Shown: positions 6,433 to 12,750, counted from the first letter of the stretch. The stretch: DNA of 12,750 bases from Candidatus Helarchaeota archaeon (GCA_013375405.1 JABXJU010000120.1:1-12750); one strand, 5' to 3'. Notes: generated by a model from the letters alone, not told the origin. A program made the numbers and translations.

Positions 6433-7131
6433 ATGGTCAAAACTGCACCCTTTACCATTATTCTCGTTGAATCTGCGTTAGAACGCATCGATTTCTTATC
6501 AAAAAACAAAAAAGTAGTAAGAACCGCTCAAGAAAAAAGAAAGAAACCCTTAGAGAAGACACTCTTAGATGTTTCCATTCATAATCACCTAATGGGTAAA
6601 TTACCAGAAAAAAATAAGAGAGGACGTCCTGATATTATTCATAATTCCCTCTTATTAGCGTTGGAATCCCGATTAAATAAAGAGGGATATCTACAAATTT
6701 ATGTCCATACCAGAAATGATGAAATTCTTACATTTAACCCCGAAGTACGGATCCCCCGTAATTATAACCGGTTTGTAGGATTAATGGAGCAATTATTTGA
6801 TATTAAAAAAATTCCCCCTAATTCTGAACAAATCTTAATTTCCATGTCCTCTCAATCATTAGAGGAATTTCTTCATAAATTGGATCCAAATCTTGTGGTA
6901 CTTTTTACTGAGAATGGACTCCCTACAAATGATATAAAACTCCAGAAGATTTTTTCAGAAAATAATAAAGTTGTGGCTTTAATCGGTGGTTTCCCACATG
7001 GTGATTTTTCTCAAAAGATTTATAAATTAGCTGATATGAAACTATCTATTTATTCTGAGCCGTTGAATACATTAGTTGTAATATCTTCTTTGATTCATAA
7101 TGCGGAACAATCATTGAAAAAAGTGGAATAA
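6433..7131 (+). CDS. nep1: 16S rRNA pseudouridine N1-methyltransferase Nep1
   Basis: This is an Emg1/Nep1 family SPOUT methyltransferase, 232 aa from ATG 6433. It methylates N1 of a pseudouridine in small-subunit rRNA using S-adenosylmethionine and helps assemble the small subunit. Family hallmarks are visible in order: LLDVSIHNHLMGKL, KRGRPDIIHNSLLLALES (substrate and dimer region), VRIPRNYNRFVGLMEQL, and the C-terminal knot region IGGFPHGDF followed by LSIYSEPL, which forms the SAM pocket. Length matches archaeal Nep1. No truncation or missing motif is seen. It lies between a CBS gene and a TatD-like hydrolase gene, all on the plus strand with short gaps, so these three are plausibly one operon. 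Function is confident by family. Confidence 0.95.
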   Translation: MVKTAPFTIILVESALERIDFLSKNKKVVRTAQEKRKKPLEKTLLDVSIHNHLMGKLPEKNKRGRPDIIHNSLLLALESRLNKEGYLQIYVHTRNDEILTFNPEVRIPRNYNRFVGLMEQLFDIKKIPPNSEQILISMSSQSLEEFLHKLDPNLVVLFTENGLPTNDIKLQKIFSENNKVVALIGGFPHGDFSQKIYKLADMKLSIYSEPLNTLVVISSLIHNAEQSLKKVE

Positions 7132-7165
7132 TAAAATTCTCTACTGAAAATAGGTGTGAAATAAG

Positions 7166-7936
7166 TTGAAGATTATAGATACGCATATGCATACAATTTT
7201 TCGCCCATCTCAATTTTTTGAAGATTATCGATTAAAGGGGGTAGAATCTATAATTTCAGTGGCATTCTATCCTGTAACCCCCAAGTATTCTGAGACATTG
7301 GAGGATCTATTCAGGTGGATGATTGAACGGGAGACAAAACGGCTTCAAAGAGTGGGAATTTCCTGCTTTTGTGGAATTGGTATTCATCCTCGCAGTATTC
7401 CACAGAATTTGAACCAGAAAATTTACAACGTTATTGAAGATAGTATGGAAACAAATGTAGTTGCTCTTGGAGAAATAGGATTAGAGAAAGGGACCAAGGA
7501 AGAAATAGAAGTACTCGAGAAACAATTGCTCATAGCTAAGAAAAAGAATGATTTTCCAGTGATTCTTCATACACCCGGAAAAAACAAACGGGAAATCACA
7601 AAAAAGTTAATAGAGATCTTAGAAACTATCAATACTACAAATGGAATTATCGATCATATCTCTCTAGAAAATATTGATTTGGCATTAAATACGAACTTAT
7701 ATTTAGGTTTGACCGTCCAATTGGGAAAATTAACTATTGAAAAGTTTCGACAAATCATTGATGAATATGGAGATCAAACGAATCGATTCATTCTTAATAG
7801 TGATTTAGGGATTGATATTGCCCATAAATACATAGTACCCAAAATTATTCAACTGATGGTTAAAGAAGGGATAGACGAACAATTAATAGAGAGAATTTCT
7901 CACATTAACGCAGAAAAATTGTTTCAAATTTCATGA
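7166..7936 (+). CDS. TatD-like metal-dependent hydrolase (archaeal COG1099 type)
   Basis: This is a TIM-barrel amidohydrolase-superfamily protein, 256 aa, related to TatD nucleases. Metal-ligand candidates are all present: H7 and H9 (DTHMH), E103 (GEIGLE), H135 (ILHTPG), H164 (IDH) and D213 (NSDLG), plus the GIHPR segment at 72-76. Family members are predicted metal-dependent hydrolases. TatD enzymes degrade DNA, but the substrate of the archaeal branch is not something I can state. The start is TTG 7166, supported by AGGTG about 10 nt upstream and by the protein beginning MKIIDTHMH, where the first His pair must lie close to the N-terminus. It follows Nep1 by 34 nt on the same strand. Its stop TGA overlaps the stop of the convergent UPF0179 gene in TCATGA. 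Confidence 0.9.
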   Translation: MKIIDTHMHTIFRPSQFFEDYRLKGVESIISVAFYPVTPKYSETLEDLFRWMIERETKRLQRVGISCFCGIGIHPRSIPQNLNQKIYNVIEDSMETNVVALGEIGLEKGTKEEIEVLEKQLLIAKKKNDFPVILHTPGKNKREITKKLIEILETINTTNGIIDHISLENIDLALNTNLYLGLTVQLGKLTIEKFRQIIDEYGDQTNRFILNSDLGIDIAHKYIVPKIIQLMVKEGIDEQLIERISHINAEKLFQIS

Positions 7937-8392
7937 ACTGCTATTTTTAAATTCAACAAGTTTAAGTCTTTTTCCTTTTTTACATTCATCAAGTATATTT
8001 TCTAATATCTTTACAATTTTATACTTTGCGTCCTTTTGAATCCCTATCGGCTTACAATATTTATAATTTCTACAAGTAATTTCATTACAATCGGGGAAGT
8101 GAAATGAAATAGTTGCACCTTCATAGGTTGATTTAGCATCTAATGCGGTTTTTATTGGAGCTTTTCGGACTTCAATGACGGTAACCCCATCTTGATGAAC
8201 TGGACAAGTATGAATGATTTTTCTATCCTCAATAATTTCGTATATACATCCTTTTTCTAGATTCCCAATACAGACGGACTTTAAAGAAGAATCACAATTT
8301 TCGCATTCCTGAACTGCCCCTATAAAAACAAATTTCCGATTTATCCTTGCCAATTTAACGCCAATTAACGTCAGAATTTTATCCATCTTCAC
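7931..8392 (-). CDS. UPF0179 family cysteine-rich protein
   Basis: This archaeal protein of unknown function matches the UPF0179 layout: an N-terminal LTLIGVKLA strand, cysteines C30, C33, C41 and C49, then HTCPVH (C63, H66), the VIEVRKAPI segment, and a C-terminal CNEITC...YC cluster (C102, C107, C113). The eight or so conserved Cys/His residues suggest zinc or iron-sulfur binding, but no reaction is known. The reading frame starts at GTG 8392 (used here) or ATG 8386; GTGA just before the ATG could serve as its RBS, so the later start is quite possible. It is alone on the minus strand between two plus-strand blocks, convergent with the TatD-like gene and divergent from psmB. It ends with a Ser-rich tail FKNSSS. 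Confidence 0.85.
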   Translation of the reverse strand: MKMDKILTLIGVKLARINRKFVFIGAVQECENCDSSLKSVCIGNLEKGCIYEIIEDRKIIHTCPVHQDGVTVIEVRKAPIKTALDAKSTYEGATISFHFPDCNEITCRNYKYCKPIGIQKDAKYKIVKILENILDECKKGKRLKLVEFKNSSS

Positions 8393-8530
8393 ATACTCGA
8401 AATTATAATTTTGTTGAATGATATCGTATAAATTGATTCAGTAGTTAGTTAAAATTCCTTTGAATTTTTAATTTTTTAAAATAGAAGGACAAATTAAACT
8501 ATTATCAAATTCTAATCCAAAATAGAATCA

Positions 8531-8578
8531 TTTTATATAGTATGAATCTAGTTCATTCAATGGATTAATTTTAAATAA
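8531..8578 (+). promoter_or_regulatory. Candidate psmB promoter region
   Basis: The AT-rich space between the divergent UPF0179 and psmB genes contains two TATA-like elements on the plus strand: TTTTATATA (8531-8539) and TTTTAAATAA (8569-8578). The second would give a short leader of about 35 nt before ATG 8634, the first a longer one. I cannot choose between them. The base composition makes chance matches likely. Confidence 0.3.
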
Positions 8579-8633
8579 GTTAAATCTCAATCAATCATAT
8601 TTACTTATTTTACAACCTTAAAGTGATAAAAAA

Positions 8634-9299
8634 ATGACATTTCCCAAAAATTTTGAGCAAGAACAAGTTCTTCATACAGGAACCACGACATTAGGAATAA
8701 TGTGTGTTGATGGAGTAGTACTTGCTACAGATCATCGGGCAGTAGCGGGTTACTATGTAGCTCATAAACATACAAAGAAGATATATAGGCTGGCAGATCA
8801 CGTTGCAACAACCATAGCAGGAGTTGTTGCGGATGCCCAGAATTTAATTGATTACTTGATTGCGGAGTGCAATTTATATAAATTATCCCATTTAAAACCA
8901 ATCCCAATCAAAGCCGCAGCAACATTATATGCATACTACCTTTTTAATAGAAGATGGTTTCCCTTCTTAACTCAAACAATCATCGGAGGTGTCGATAAAT
9001 CGGGACCTCATATCTATACTTTAGATGCAGTGGGATCTTTAATTGAAGAATATACAGTCGCTGCAACTGGATCTGGAACACCCATCGCTTTAGGTGTACT
9101 TGAGGATGCCTATTTTGAAAAGATTACCATCAAACAAGCAATCCCAATCGCAATTCATGCAGTACGTACTGCAATTGAACGTGATATCGGATCTGGAAAT
9201 GGGATTGATGTCGTTTTTGTTGATAAGGAAAAGGGATATAATGAAATAAGTGATCAGGTAATTGTCACCGAGCTAAAGAAAATTGGAAAAGAATTATGA
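8634..9299 (+). CDS. psmB: 20S proteasome beta subunit (N-terminal threonine hydrolase)
   Basis: This is the catalytic beta subunit of the archaeal 20S proteasome, 221 aa. A 16-residue propeptide ending in Gly16 is removed autocatalytically to expose Thr17 (G/TTTLG), the nucleophile. With mature numbering, Thr1, Asp17 (TDHR) and Lys33 form the catalytic set, and the GSG and RDxGSGNGxDV segments carrying the supporting Ser and Asp are present near the C-terminal half. No key residue is missing, so it should be active. Start ATG 8634 is preceded by AAGTGAT, an RBS-like element. It is followed 81 nt later by fttA, an adjacency also found in other archaea. Alpha subunits are not in the window. 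Family call is certain. Confidence 0.97.
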   Translation: MTFPKNFEQEQVLHTGTTTLGIMCVDGVVLATDHRAVAGYYVAHKHTKKIYRLADHVATTIAGVVADAQNLIDYLIAECNLYKLSHLKPIPIKAAATLYAYYLFNRRWFPFLTQTIIGGVDKSGPHIYTLDAVGSLIEEYTVAATGSGTPIALGVLEDAYFEKITIKQAIPIAIHAVRTAIERDIGSGNGIDVVFVDKEKGYNEISDQVIVTELKKIGKEL

Positions 9300-9325
9300 G
9301 TCTCATTAATTTCTTTCAATTATAA

Positions 9326-9342
9326 TTCATCTGATAGATGAA
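9326..9342 (+). repeat. Stem-loop between psmB and fttA
   Basis: TTCATCT and AGATGAA pair as a perfect 7-bp stem around a GAT loop in the 81-nt gap between the two genes, about 40 nt before the fttA start. It could influence mRNA processing or translation coupling. There is no T-run straight after it, so it does not look like an intrinsic terminator. Confidence 0.4.
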
Positions 9343-9380
9343 AATTCGCAGTTGGTAACAGGTAAAATTGAGGTAGAACT

Positions 9381-11294
9381 ATGTTAATTGAAAGTGTACT
9401 TTCAGATCTTAAGAATCTTATTATCCAAAATCTCCCAGAAAACGTAAATATAACAGCTATTGAATTTGAAGGCCCAGAGATCGCGTTATATTCTAAAAAT
9501 CCTAAAATTTTGTTGGAATCCCGAGATATCGTAAAAGAGATTGCAAAAAAAATGCGTAAAAGATTAGTTATTAGATCGGATCCTTCAGTTCGACTTCCCC
9601 AAGAAGAGACGAAAAAAATTATTATGGAATTATGTCCCGAAGAAGCGGGTATTACAGCTATTTCATTTGATCCGAATGTTGGTGAAGTTATTATTGAAGC
9701 AAAAAAACCAGGATTAGTCATTGGACGCGGCGGTTTAACTTTAAAACAAATTACTCAGAGCGTACTTTGGCGTCCGTCTGTGATTCGAACTCCGCCATTA
9801 ACCTCCGACATGGTGTTAAAATTAAGACATGCCATAAAACAAGATAGTGAACAAAGAAAAAAGATATTGAAGAAAATTGGCATGCGTATCCATCGTCCGA
9901 TTTTTTTGAAGGATGAATATATCAGATTGACAGCCTTAGGAGGCTTTAGAGAAGTAGGACGATCCTGTATCCTGATCCAAACTCCAAAAAGCAACGTTAT
10001 TTTAGATTGTGGAATTAATGTAGGGACCTCCTCAACCTCAAATGTTTATCCTTATTTAAATATCAATGATTTCAATATTGAAGATTTAGATGCTGTTATT
10101 ATATCACATGCACATTTAGATCACCAAGGCCTCGTTCCCTTTCTTTTCAAATACGGTTATGGTGGTCCTATTTATTGCACTAAGCCCACGCGTAATTTGA
10201 TGACTTTACTTCAACTAGATTATCTTGATGTAAGTGAGAGAGAGGGCAGATTACTACCCTACAGTCAAAAAGATGTTAAAAAAGCGGTTTTACATAATGT
10301 CCCCCTCAGTTATGGTGAAGTGACCGACATTGCTCCAGACATTCGATTGACTTTACATAATGCAGGACACATCTTAGGCTCATCGATTGTTCACCTTCAT
10401 ATTGGAGATGGATTATACAATCTAGCATTTACCGGTGATTTTAAATATGCAAAAACACGACTTTTAGAGCCTGCTACCACATCATTTCCGAGATTAGAGA
10501 CGTTAATACTTGAGAGCACGTATGGCGCAGCAAAGGATACTATGCCAGCACGTAGAGAGTCCGAAAAAATACTTGTTAACGTTATTAATAGAACATTAAG
10601 GGAAAATGGTAAAGTTTTAATTCCAGTTCTTGCAGTTGGTAGGGCTCAAGAACTATTAATAGTTATAGAAGAATATATGCGGAGAGGATTAATTGATGAA
10701 GTCCCTGTATATATTGATGGACTGATTTCAGAAGCTACAGCAATTCATACTACACATCCTGAATATCTTTCGCGAGATTTACGCGAAATGATTTTTCATC
10801 AAGGGATGAACCCATTTCTCTCTGAATATTTTGTTCAGGTTGATAATGTTTCAGTCCGTTCAGATATTATTGAAGGAGACCCATGTATTATCATGGCTAC
10901 TTCTGGGATGCTAAATGGAGGCCCTTCTGTGGAATATTTTCGGCGGTTAGCGCGTGGCGTAGAGAATTCCCTAATATTTGTATCTTATCAAGTTGAGGGA
11001 ACTTTAGGGAGACGAATTCAGAAGGGTTGGCGGGAAATTCCAATGAGGGTTAATCATAATCGGACTGAAGCCGTCCATGTGAAGATGAATATCATCACAA
11101 ATGAGGGCTTTTCGGGCCATTCATCCCGTCAACAAATAATTAATTACATTCGGAAGGTCGAACCCAAACCTGAACGAATTATTACTTGCCACGGAGAAAA
11201 CTCCAAATGTACTGGATTAGCAAGTTCCATTCATAAGCTCTTGCGAATTGAAACTAGAGCCCCTCAAAATTTAGAATCAATTAGATTGAAATAG
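9381..11294 (+). CDS. fttA: aCPSF1/FttA: KH-metallo-beta-lactamase-beta-CASP ribonuclease
   Basis: This is the archaeal homologue of the eukaryotic cleavage and polyadenylation nuclease CPSF73, which acts as the archaeal factor-dependent transcription terminator and 3'-end endonuclease. Length 637 aa is typical. The N-terminal ~150 residues form two KH-type domains, with VIGRGG near residue 115. The metallo-beta-lactamase domain follows, with HAHLDH (243-248), AGHILGSS (H330), GDFKYA (D353) and ESTYG. The beta-CASP domain includes VLAVGRAQE and ATSGML, then GFSGHSS (H580) and CHGE (H604) close the active site. All metal ligands are present. Start ATG 9381 has GAGGTAG about 5 nt upstream. It sits between psmB and a PUA protein on one strand. 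The motif is HAHLDHQG rather than the more usual HAHLDHSG, a minor change. Confidence 0.97.
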   Translation: MLIESVLSDLKNLIIQNLPENVNITAIEFEGPEIALYSKNPKILLESRDIVKEIAKKMRKRLVIRSDPSVRLPQEETKKIIMELCPEEAGITAISFDPNVGEVIIEAKKPGLVIGRGGLTLKQITQSVLWRPSVIRTPPLTSDMVLKLRHAIKQDSEQRKKILKKIGMRIHRPIFLKDEYIRLTALGGFREVGRSCILIQTPKSNVILDCGINVGTSSTSNVYPYLNINDFNIEDLDAVIISHAHLDHQGLVPFLFKYGYGGPIYCTKPTRNLMTLLQLDYLDVSEREGRLLPYSQKDVKKAVLHNVPLSYGEVTDIAPDIRLTLHNAGHILGSSIVHLHIGDGLYNLAFTGDFKYAKTRLLEPATTSFPRLETLILESTYGAAKDTMPARRESEKILVNVINRTLRENGKVLIPVLAVGRAQELLIVIEEYMRRGLIDEVPVYIDGLISEATAIHTTHPEYLSRDLREMIFHQGMNPFLSEYFVQVDNVSVRSDIIEGDPCIIMATSGMLNGGPSVEYFRRLARGVENSLIFVSYQVEGTLGRRIQKGWREIPMRVNHNRTEAVHVKMNIITNEGFSGHSSRQQIINYIRKVEPKPERIITCHGENSKCTGLASSIHKLLRIETRAPQNLESIRLK

Positions 11295-11338
11295 AATTCC
11301 ATGAATATCCTTCATCCAAGAATTGGGGTTTTCGAATT

Positions 11339-11845
11339 TTGAAAATTAAAAACCGCCATTTTATGAAGTCGGGAGATATCAAAAAACTACAGTTCGACCT
11401 GCAGAAATTTTTTCCGAATTCTAATAATTTATTTGGAAAAGGTAGCCGAGTTGAAAAAGGAACCCTTGATGATGGAACAATACTCTATTTGATCGATGGT
11501 GAATTAATTTTTTTTGAAATTGAAAAGCGAATTATTCCCTTTCTTAGAATATTATTAAAAAATTTAATTCAACTCCAAAAAGTTACGGTTGATCTCGGGG
11601 CAGTCCCGTATGTTGCACGAGGAGCAGCTGTAATGGTCCCCGGAATAGTCGCTACTGATGAAGACATCAAAAAAGATGATTACGTGGTTATCGTTGATGA
11701 AAAACATGACAAGCCCTTGGCAATAGGGCTTGCTTTAATGGATGCAAATGAAATAATTAAAGAGAAAAAGGGTAAAGCTATAAAAACCGTGCATTATGTT
11801 GGAGACAAATGGTGGGAATTTGGGAAAAATGTTGTTGGTAAATAA
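11339..11845 (+). CDS. MCT-1-like PUA domain RNA-binding protein
   Basis: This is a 168-aa archaeal protein of the COG2016 type, related to eukaryotic MCT-1/Tma20, which acts in translation initiation and recycling with the small ribosomal subunit. The N-terminal part (1-75) matches the MCT-1 pre-PUA fold, starting with KIKNRHFMKSGDIKKL. The PUA domain spans about 78-157, with VTVDLGAVPYVARGAAVMVPGI, then IVDEKHDKPLAIGLAL and the closing VHYVGDKWWEF, close to the HYxGDxLW ending of the family. The start is TTG 11339 because the conserved KNRHF sequence precedes the first ATG (codon 9). The RBS is weak (GGGG about 15 nt upstream). It follows fttA by 44 nt and probably shares its transcript. 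RNA-binding role is family knowledge; the specific target is not known here. Confidence 0.88.
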   Translation: MKIKNRHFMKSGDIKKLQFDLQKFFPNSNNLFGKGSRVEKGTLDDGTILYLIDGELIFFEIEKRIIPFLRILLKNLIQLQKVTVDLGAVPYVARGAAVMVPGIVATDEDIKKDDYVVIVDEKHDKPLAIGLALMDANEIIKEKKGKAIKTVHYVGDKWWEFGKNVVGK

Positions 11846-11878
11846 ATTATGCCTTTAATTATTCCATTATATATTTTC

Positions 11879-11906
11879 AAAATTTTAAAACGAAAATTTT
11901 AAAAAA
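11879..11906. repeat. A-tract tandem repeat upstream of the LSm gene
   Basis: Two copies of AAAATTTTAAAA are separated by CG in the intergenic stretch after the PUA gene. Each half is itself AAAATTTT-symmetric. Phased A-tracts bend DNA, and the T-runs could aid termination of the upstream transcript. A role is not demonstrable from sequence. Confidence 0.4.
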
Positions 11907-11944
11907 TTCCGTCACTCACGATTAATAAAGATAGAAAGATAAAA

Positions 11945-11952
11945 ATATAAAA
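11945..11952 (+). promoter_or_regulatory. TATA-like box that helps fix the LSm start
   Basis: ATATAAAA lies 32-39 nt before ATG 11984. Transcription would begin near 11972-11976, just at the GGTG that can serve as RBS for that ATG, and downstream of the alternative TTG 11954. This supports the shorter LSm protein and an independent promoter for LSm-eL37. Confidence 0.45.
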
Positions 11953-11983
11953 GTTGAAATTTAAGCGAGATGGTGAAAAAATT

Positions 11984-12250
11984 ATGGCGACTTTAATGAA
12001 CAAACCGTTAGAATTACTGTCAAAATCATTAGATATGCGAGTACTTATAAAATTAAAAGGCGGAAGAGAACTACGAGGAAAACTTAGAGGCTTTGATCAG
12101 CATATGAACCTAGTTTTAGAAGATGCTGAAGAAGTAAGAATGGGTCAAGAAGGGCAAGAAGTCTTAAAAGTTGGAACTATCATTGTTCGTGGCGATAATG
12201 TTATTATAATTAGTCCTCCGCGTGTTCATATCCCACGGTCCAAAGAATAA
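11984..12250 (+). CDS. Archaeal Sm-like (LSm) RNA-binding protein
   Basis: This 88-aa Sm-fold protein assembles into a heptameric ring that binds U-rich RNA. The Sm1 motif spans about 16-50, including G32, D38 and N42 (FDQHMNLVLEDA), and the Sm2 motif is IIVRGDNVIII (66-76) with R69-G70-D71; D38, N42 and R69 correspond to the RNA-base contact residues. A short tail PRVHIPRSKE follows. I chose ATG 11984 rather than the in-frame TTG at 11954, because GGTG sits 8 nt upstream of the ATG, a TATA-like box lies too close to the TTG, and the extra ten residues (KFKRDGEKI) are not typical of the family. It pairs with eL37, 51 nt downstream, an arrangement that is common in archaea. Confidence 0.95.
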   Translation: MATLMNKPLELLSKSLDMRVLIKLKGGRELRGKLRGFDQHMNLVLEDAEEVRMGQEGQEVLKVGTIIVRGDNVIIISPPRVHIPRSKE

Positions 12251-12301
12251 ATATTATGTGTTTTCATTTCTCTCAAATTTGAATAGTAAGATGGTGAAAC
12301 A

Positions 12302-12487
12302 ATGGGTAAAGGAACTCCTTCTTTTGGAAAGCATCAAAAAAAGACACACATTCGGTGTAGGCGATGTGGTCGCCATTCATACCATGTTCGCCATAAAAGC
12401 TGCGCCGCGTGTGGGTTTGGTAGAAGTAAAAAAATTAAAGAATATAGTTGGCAAAACAAGAAAGTTAATAAAGTTCGCTTGGTCTAA
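12302..12487 (+). CDS. rpl37e: 50S ribosomal protein eL37 (L37e)
   Basis: This is a complete 61-aa ribosomal protein of the large subunit, shared by archaea and eukaryotes. It begins [11 protein letters not shown] and carries a zinc-ribbon with C19-x2-C22 and C34-x2-C37 ([23 protein letters not shown]), followed by the basic tail that binds 23S rRNA. Length and motif match the archaeal family. GGTGA lies about 7 nt before ATG 12302. It follows the LSm gene directly and is followed 27 nt later by tRNA-Ala, so the mRNA probably runs into or is processed at the tRNA cluster. A longer overlapping reading frame in another register (12222-12497) is a shadow. Confidence 0.97.
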   Translation: MGKGTPSFGKHQKKTHIRCRRCGRHSYHVRHKSCAACGFGRSKKIKEYSWQNKKVNKVRLV

Positions 12488-12514
12488 TCGAACTTAATCT
12501 AAGATTACATTGAT

Positions 12515-12610
12515 GGGCCGGTAGATCAGCCTGGAAGATCACCTCGTTGGCATCGAGGAGGCCGCGGGTCCGAAACTCCTGATAAATGAGCGGAAATCCC
12601 GCCCGGTCCA
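12515..12610 (+). tRNA. tRNA-Ala(GGC) with an intron in the T-loop
   Basis: The acceptor GGGCCGG/CCGGTCC contains the G3-U70 pair that identifies alanine tRNA, with discriminator A73. The D-stem is GATC/GATC; the anticodon stem is CCTCG/CGAGG with loop TTGGCAT, anticodon GGC at 12549-12551; the variable loop is AGGCC; the T-stem is GCGGG/CCCGC. The T-loop is interrupted by 22 nt (12575-12596); after removal it reads TCCGAAT and the mature tRNA is 74 nt. The G15-C48 pair is present. CCA is not encoded. Position 55 is C, where nearly all tRNAs have U (pseudouridine). It lies 27 nt after eL37 and 25 nt before tRNA-His. Confidence 0.95.
12575..12596 (+). other. tRNA-Ala intron (T-loop, 59/60)
   Basis: This is a 22-nt intron with a full hBHBh' structure: outer helix GCGGG/CCCGC (the T-stem), 4-bp core TCCG/CGGA, bulges AAA and AAT, inner helix CTC/GAG closing a 9-nt loop. 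Cutting after the second base of each bulge removes it at position 59/60. It matches tRNA-Pro intron 2 in length and tRNA-Pro intron 3 in position. Confidence 0.92.
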
Positions 12611-12635
12611 TTTCTGCGTTGTCTATTTTAGCAAT

Positions 12636-12708
12636 GGCCGAGATGGGGTAGTGGTAGTCCTAGAGGACTGTGGATCCTCTGGCCCGGGTTCAAGTCCCGG
12701 TCTCGGCC
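12636..12708 (+). tRNA. tRNA-His(GTG) with encoded G-1
   Basis: The acceptor GCCGAGA/TCTCGGC is extended by G-1 (12636) opposite C73 (12708), the histidine identity pair. The anticodon stem GAGGA/TCCTC carries loop CTGTGGA, anticodon GTG at 12670-12672. The T-arm CCGGG/CCCGG has loop TTCAAGT. T8, A14, G15, G18 and G19 are in place. The D-stem is short (GGG with TCC plus a G-T pair) and the D-loop has one more base than I expect; the variable loop has four. No intron and no CCA are present. Confidence 0.93.
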
Positions 12709-12730
12709 CTCTCTCATTCAAGAAAAAGGA

Positions 12731-12750
12731 GCGGAGGTCTCCCAGTCTGG
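12731..12750 (+). tRNA. 5' end of a further tRNA, probably Leu-type, cut by the window
   Basis: The last 20 bases begin GCGGAGG, then T8, and reach A14, G15 and a GG pair (18/19) at the expected spacing, with an extra D-loop base as in class II tRNAs. Archaeal leucine tRNAs often begin this way. The anticodon lies outside the window, so identity is unproven. It follows tRNA-His by 22 nt, extending the cluster. Confidence 0.5.

Noticed and set aside
8393..8633. Possible small gene or RNA between UPF0179 and psmB
   Set aside because: Both strands are stop-rich and AT-rich with no stable structure or tRNA-like fold; only promoter-like elements are visible.
12222..12497. 91-codon ORF overlapping eL37 in another frame
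   Set aside because: It overlaps the well-supported eL37 gene and the LSm end and has no recognisable domain; it is a frame shadow.
1..12750. CRISPR arrays, insertion sequences, phage or toxin-antitoxin genes
   Set aside because: I saw no regularly spaced repeats, transposase motifs, terminal inverted repeats or toxin-antitoxin pairs on either strand; the content is core archaeal genes.

Overview
The window is from an AT-rich archaeal chromosome. The evidence is a suite of archaeal/eukaryote-type information genes: a 20S proteasome beta subunit, the KH/beta-CASP termination nuclease FttA (aCPSF1), a MCT1-like PUA protein, an archaeal LSm protein, ribosomal protein eL37, Nep1, a UPF0179 protein and an Lhr helicase. 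Archaeal tRNA traits agree: bulge-helix-bulge (BHB) introns, no encoded CCA, and an encoded G-1 on tRNA-His. A lineage cannot be fixed without a search. An uncultured Asgard-like or other mesophilic archaeon is my best guess, held weakly.

Layout. On the minus strand, reading right to left, lie a tRNA-Pro(CGG) gene (5762-5605), a calcineurin-like metallophosphoesterase, a small SWIM zinc-finger protein, an unlisted 53-residue single-helix membrane protein, the Lhr-type helicase (959 aa) and a hypothetical helical protein at the left edge. From about 5985 on the plus strand come a tandem-CBS protein, Nep1 and a TatD/COG1099-like metal hydrolase. The hydrolase converges on a minus-strand UPF0179 gene, and the two share a 6-bp stop overlap. 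From 8634 to the end on the plus strand are psmB, fttA, the PUA protein, LSm, eL37, then a tRNA cluster: Ala(GGC), His(GTG) and the 5' end of a probable Leu-type tRNA cut by the window.

How the genes fit together. The minus-strand block looks like a nucleic-acid maintenance module, in which a nuclease-type phosphoesterase, a SWIM protein and an Lhr helicase sit in consecutive genes, possibly read from the tRNA-Pro promoter. The right-hand block joins protein turnover (psmB), 3'-end formation (fttA), translation (PUA, eL37) and RNA binding (LSm) with tRNAs.

The most striking content is in the tRNAs. tRNA-Pro(CGG) only folds if three separate introns are removed (positions 6/7, 37/38 and 59/60; 28, 22 and 34 nt), each in a BHB-like structure, giving a well-formed 74-nt tRNA. 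tRNA-Ala(GGC) carries a 22-nt intron inside the T-loop at 59/60, also in a clear BHB, and has C instead of U at position 55. Together these imply a splicing endonuclease able to cut outside the anticodon loop.
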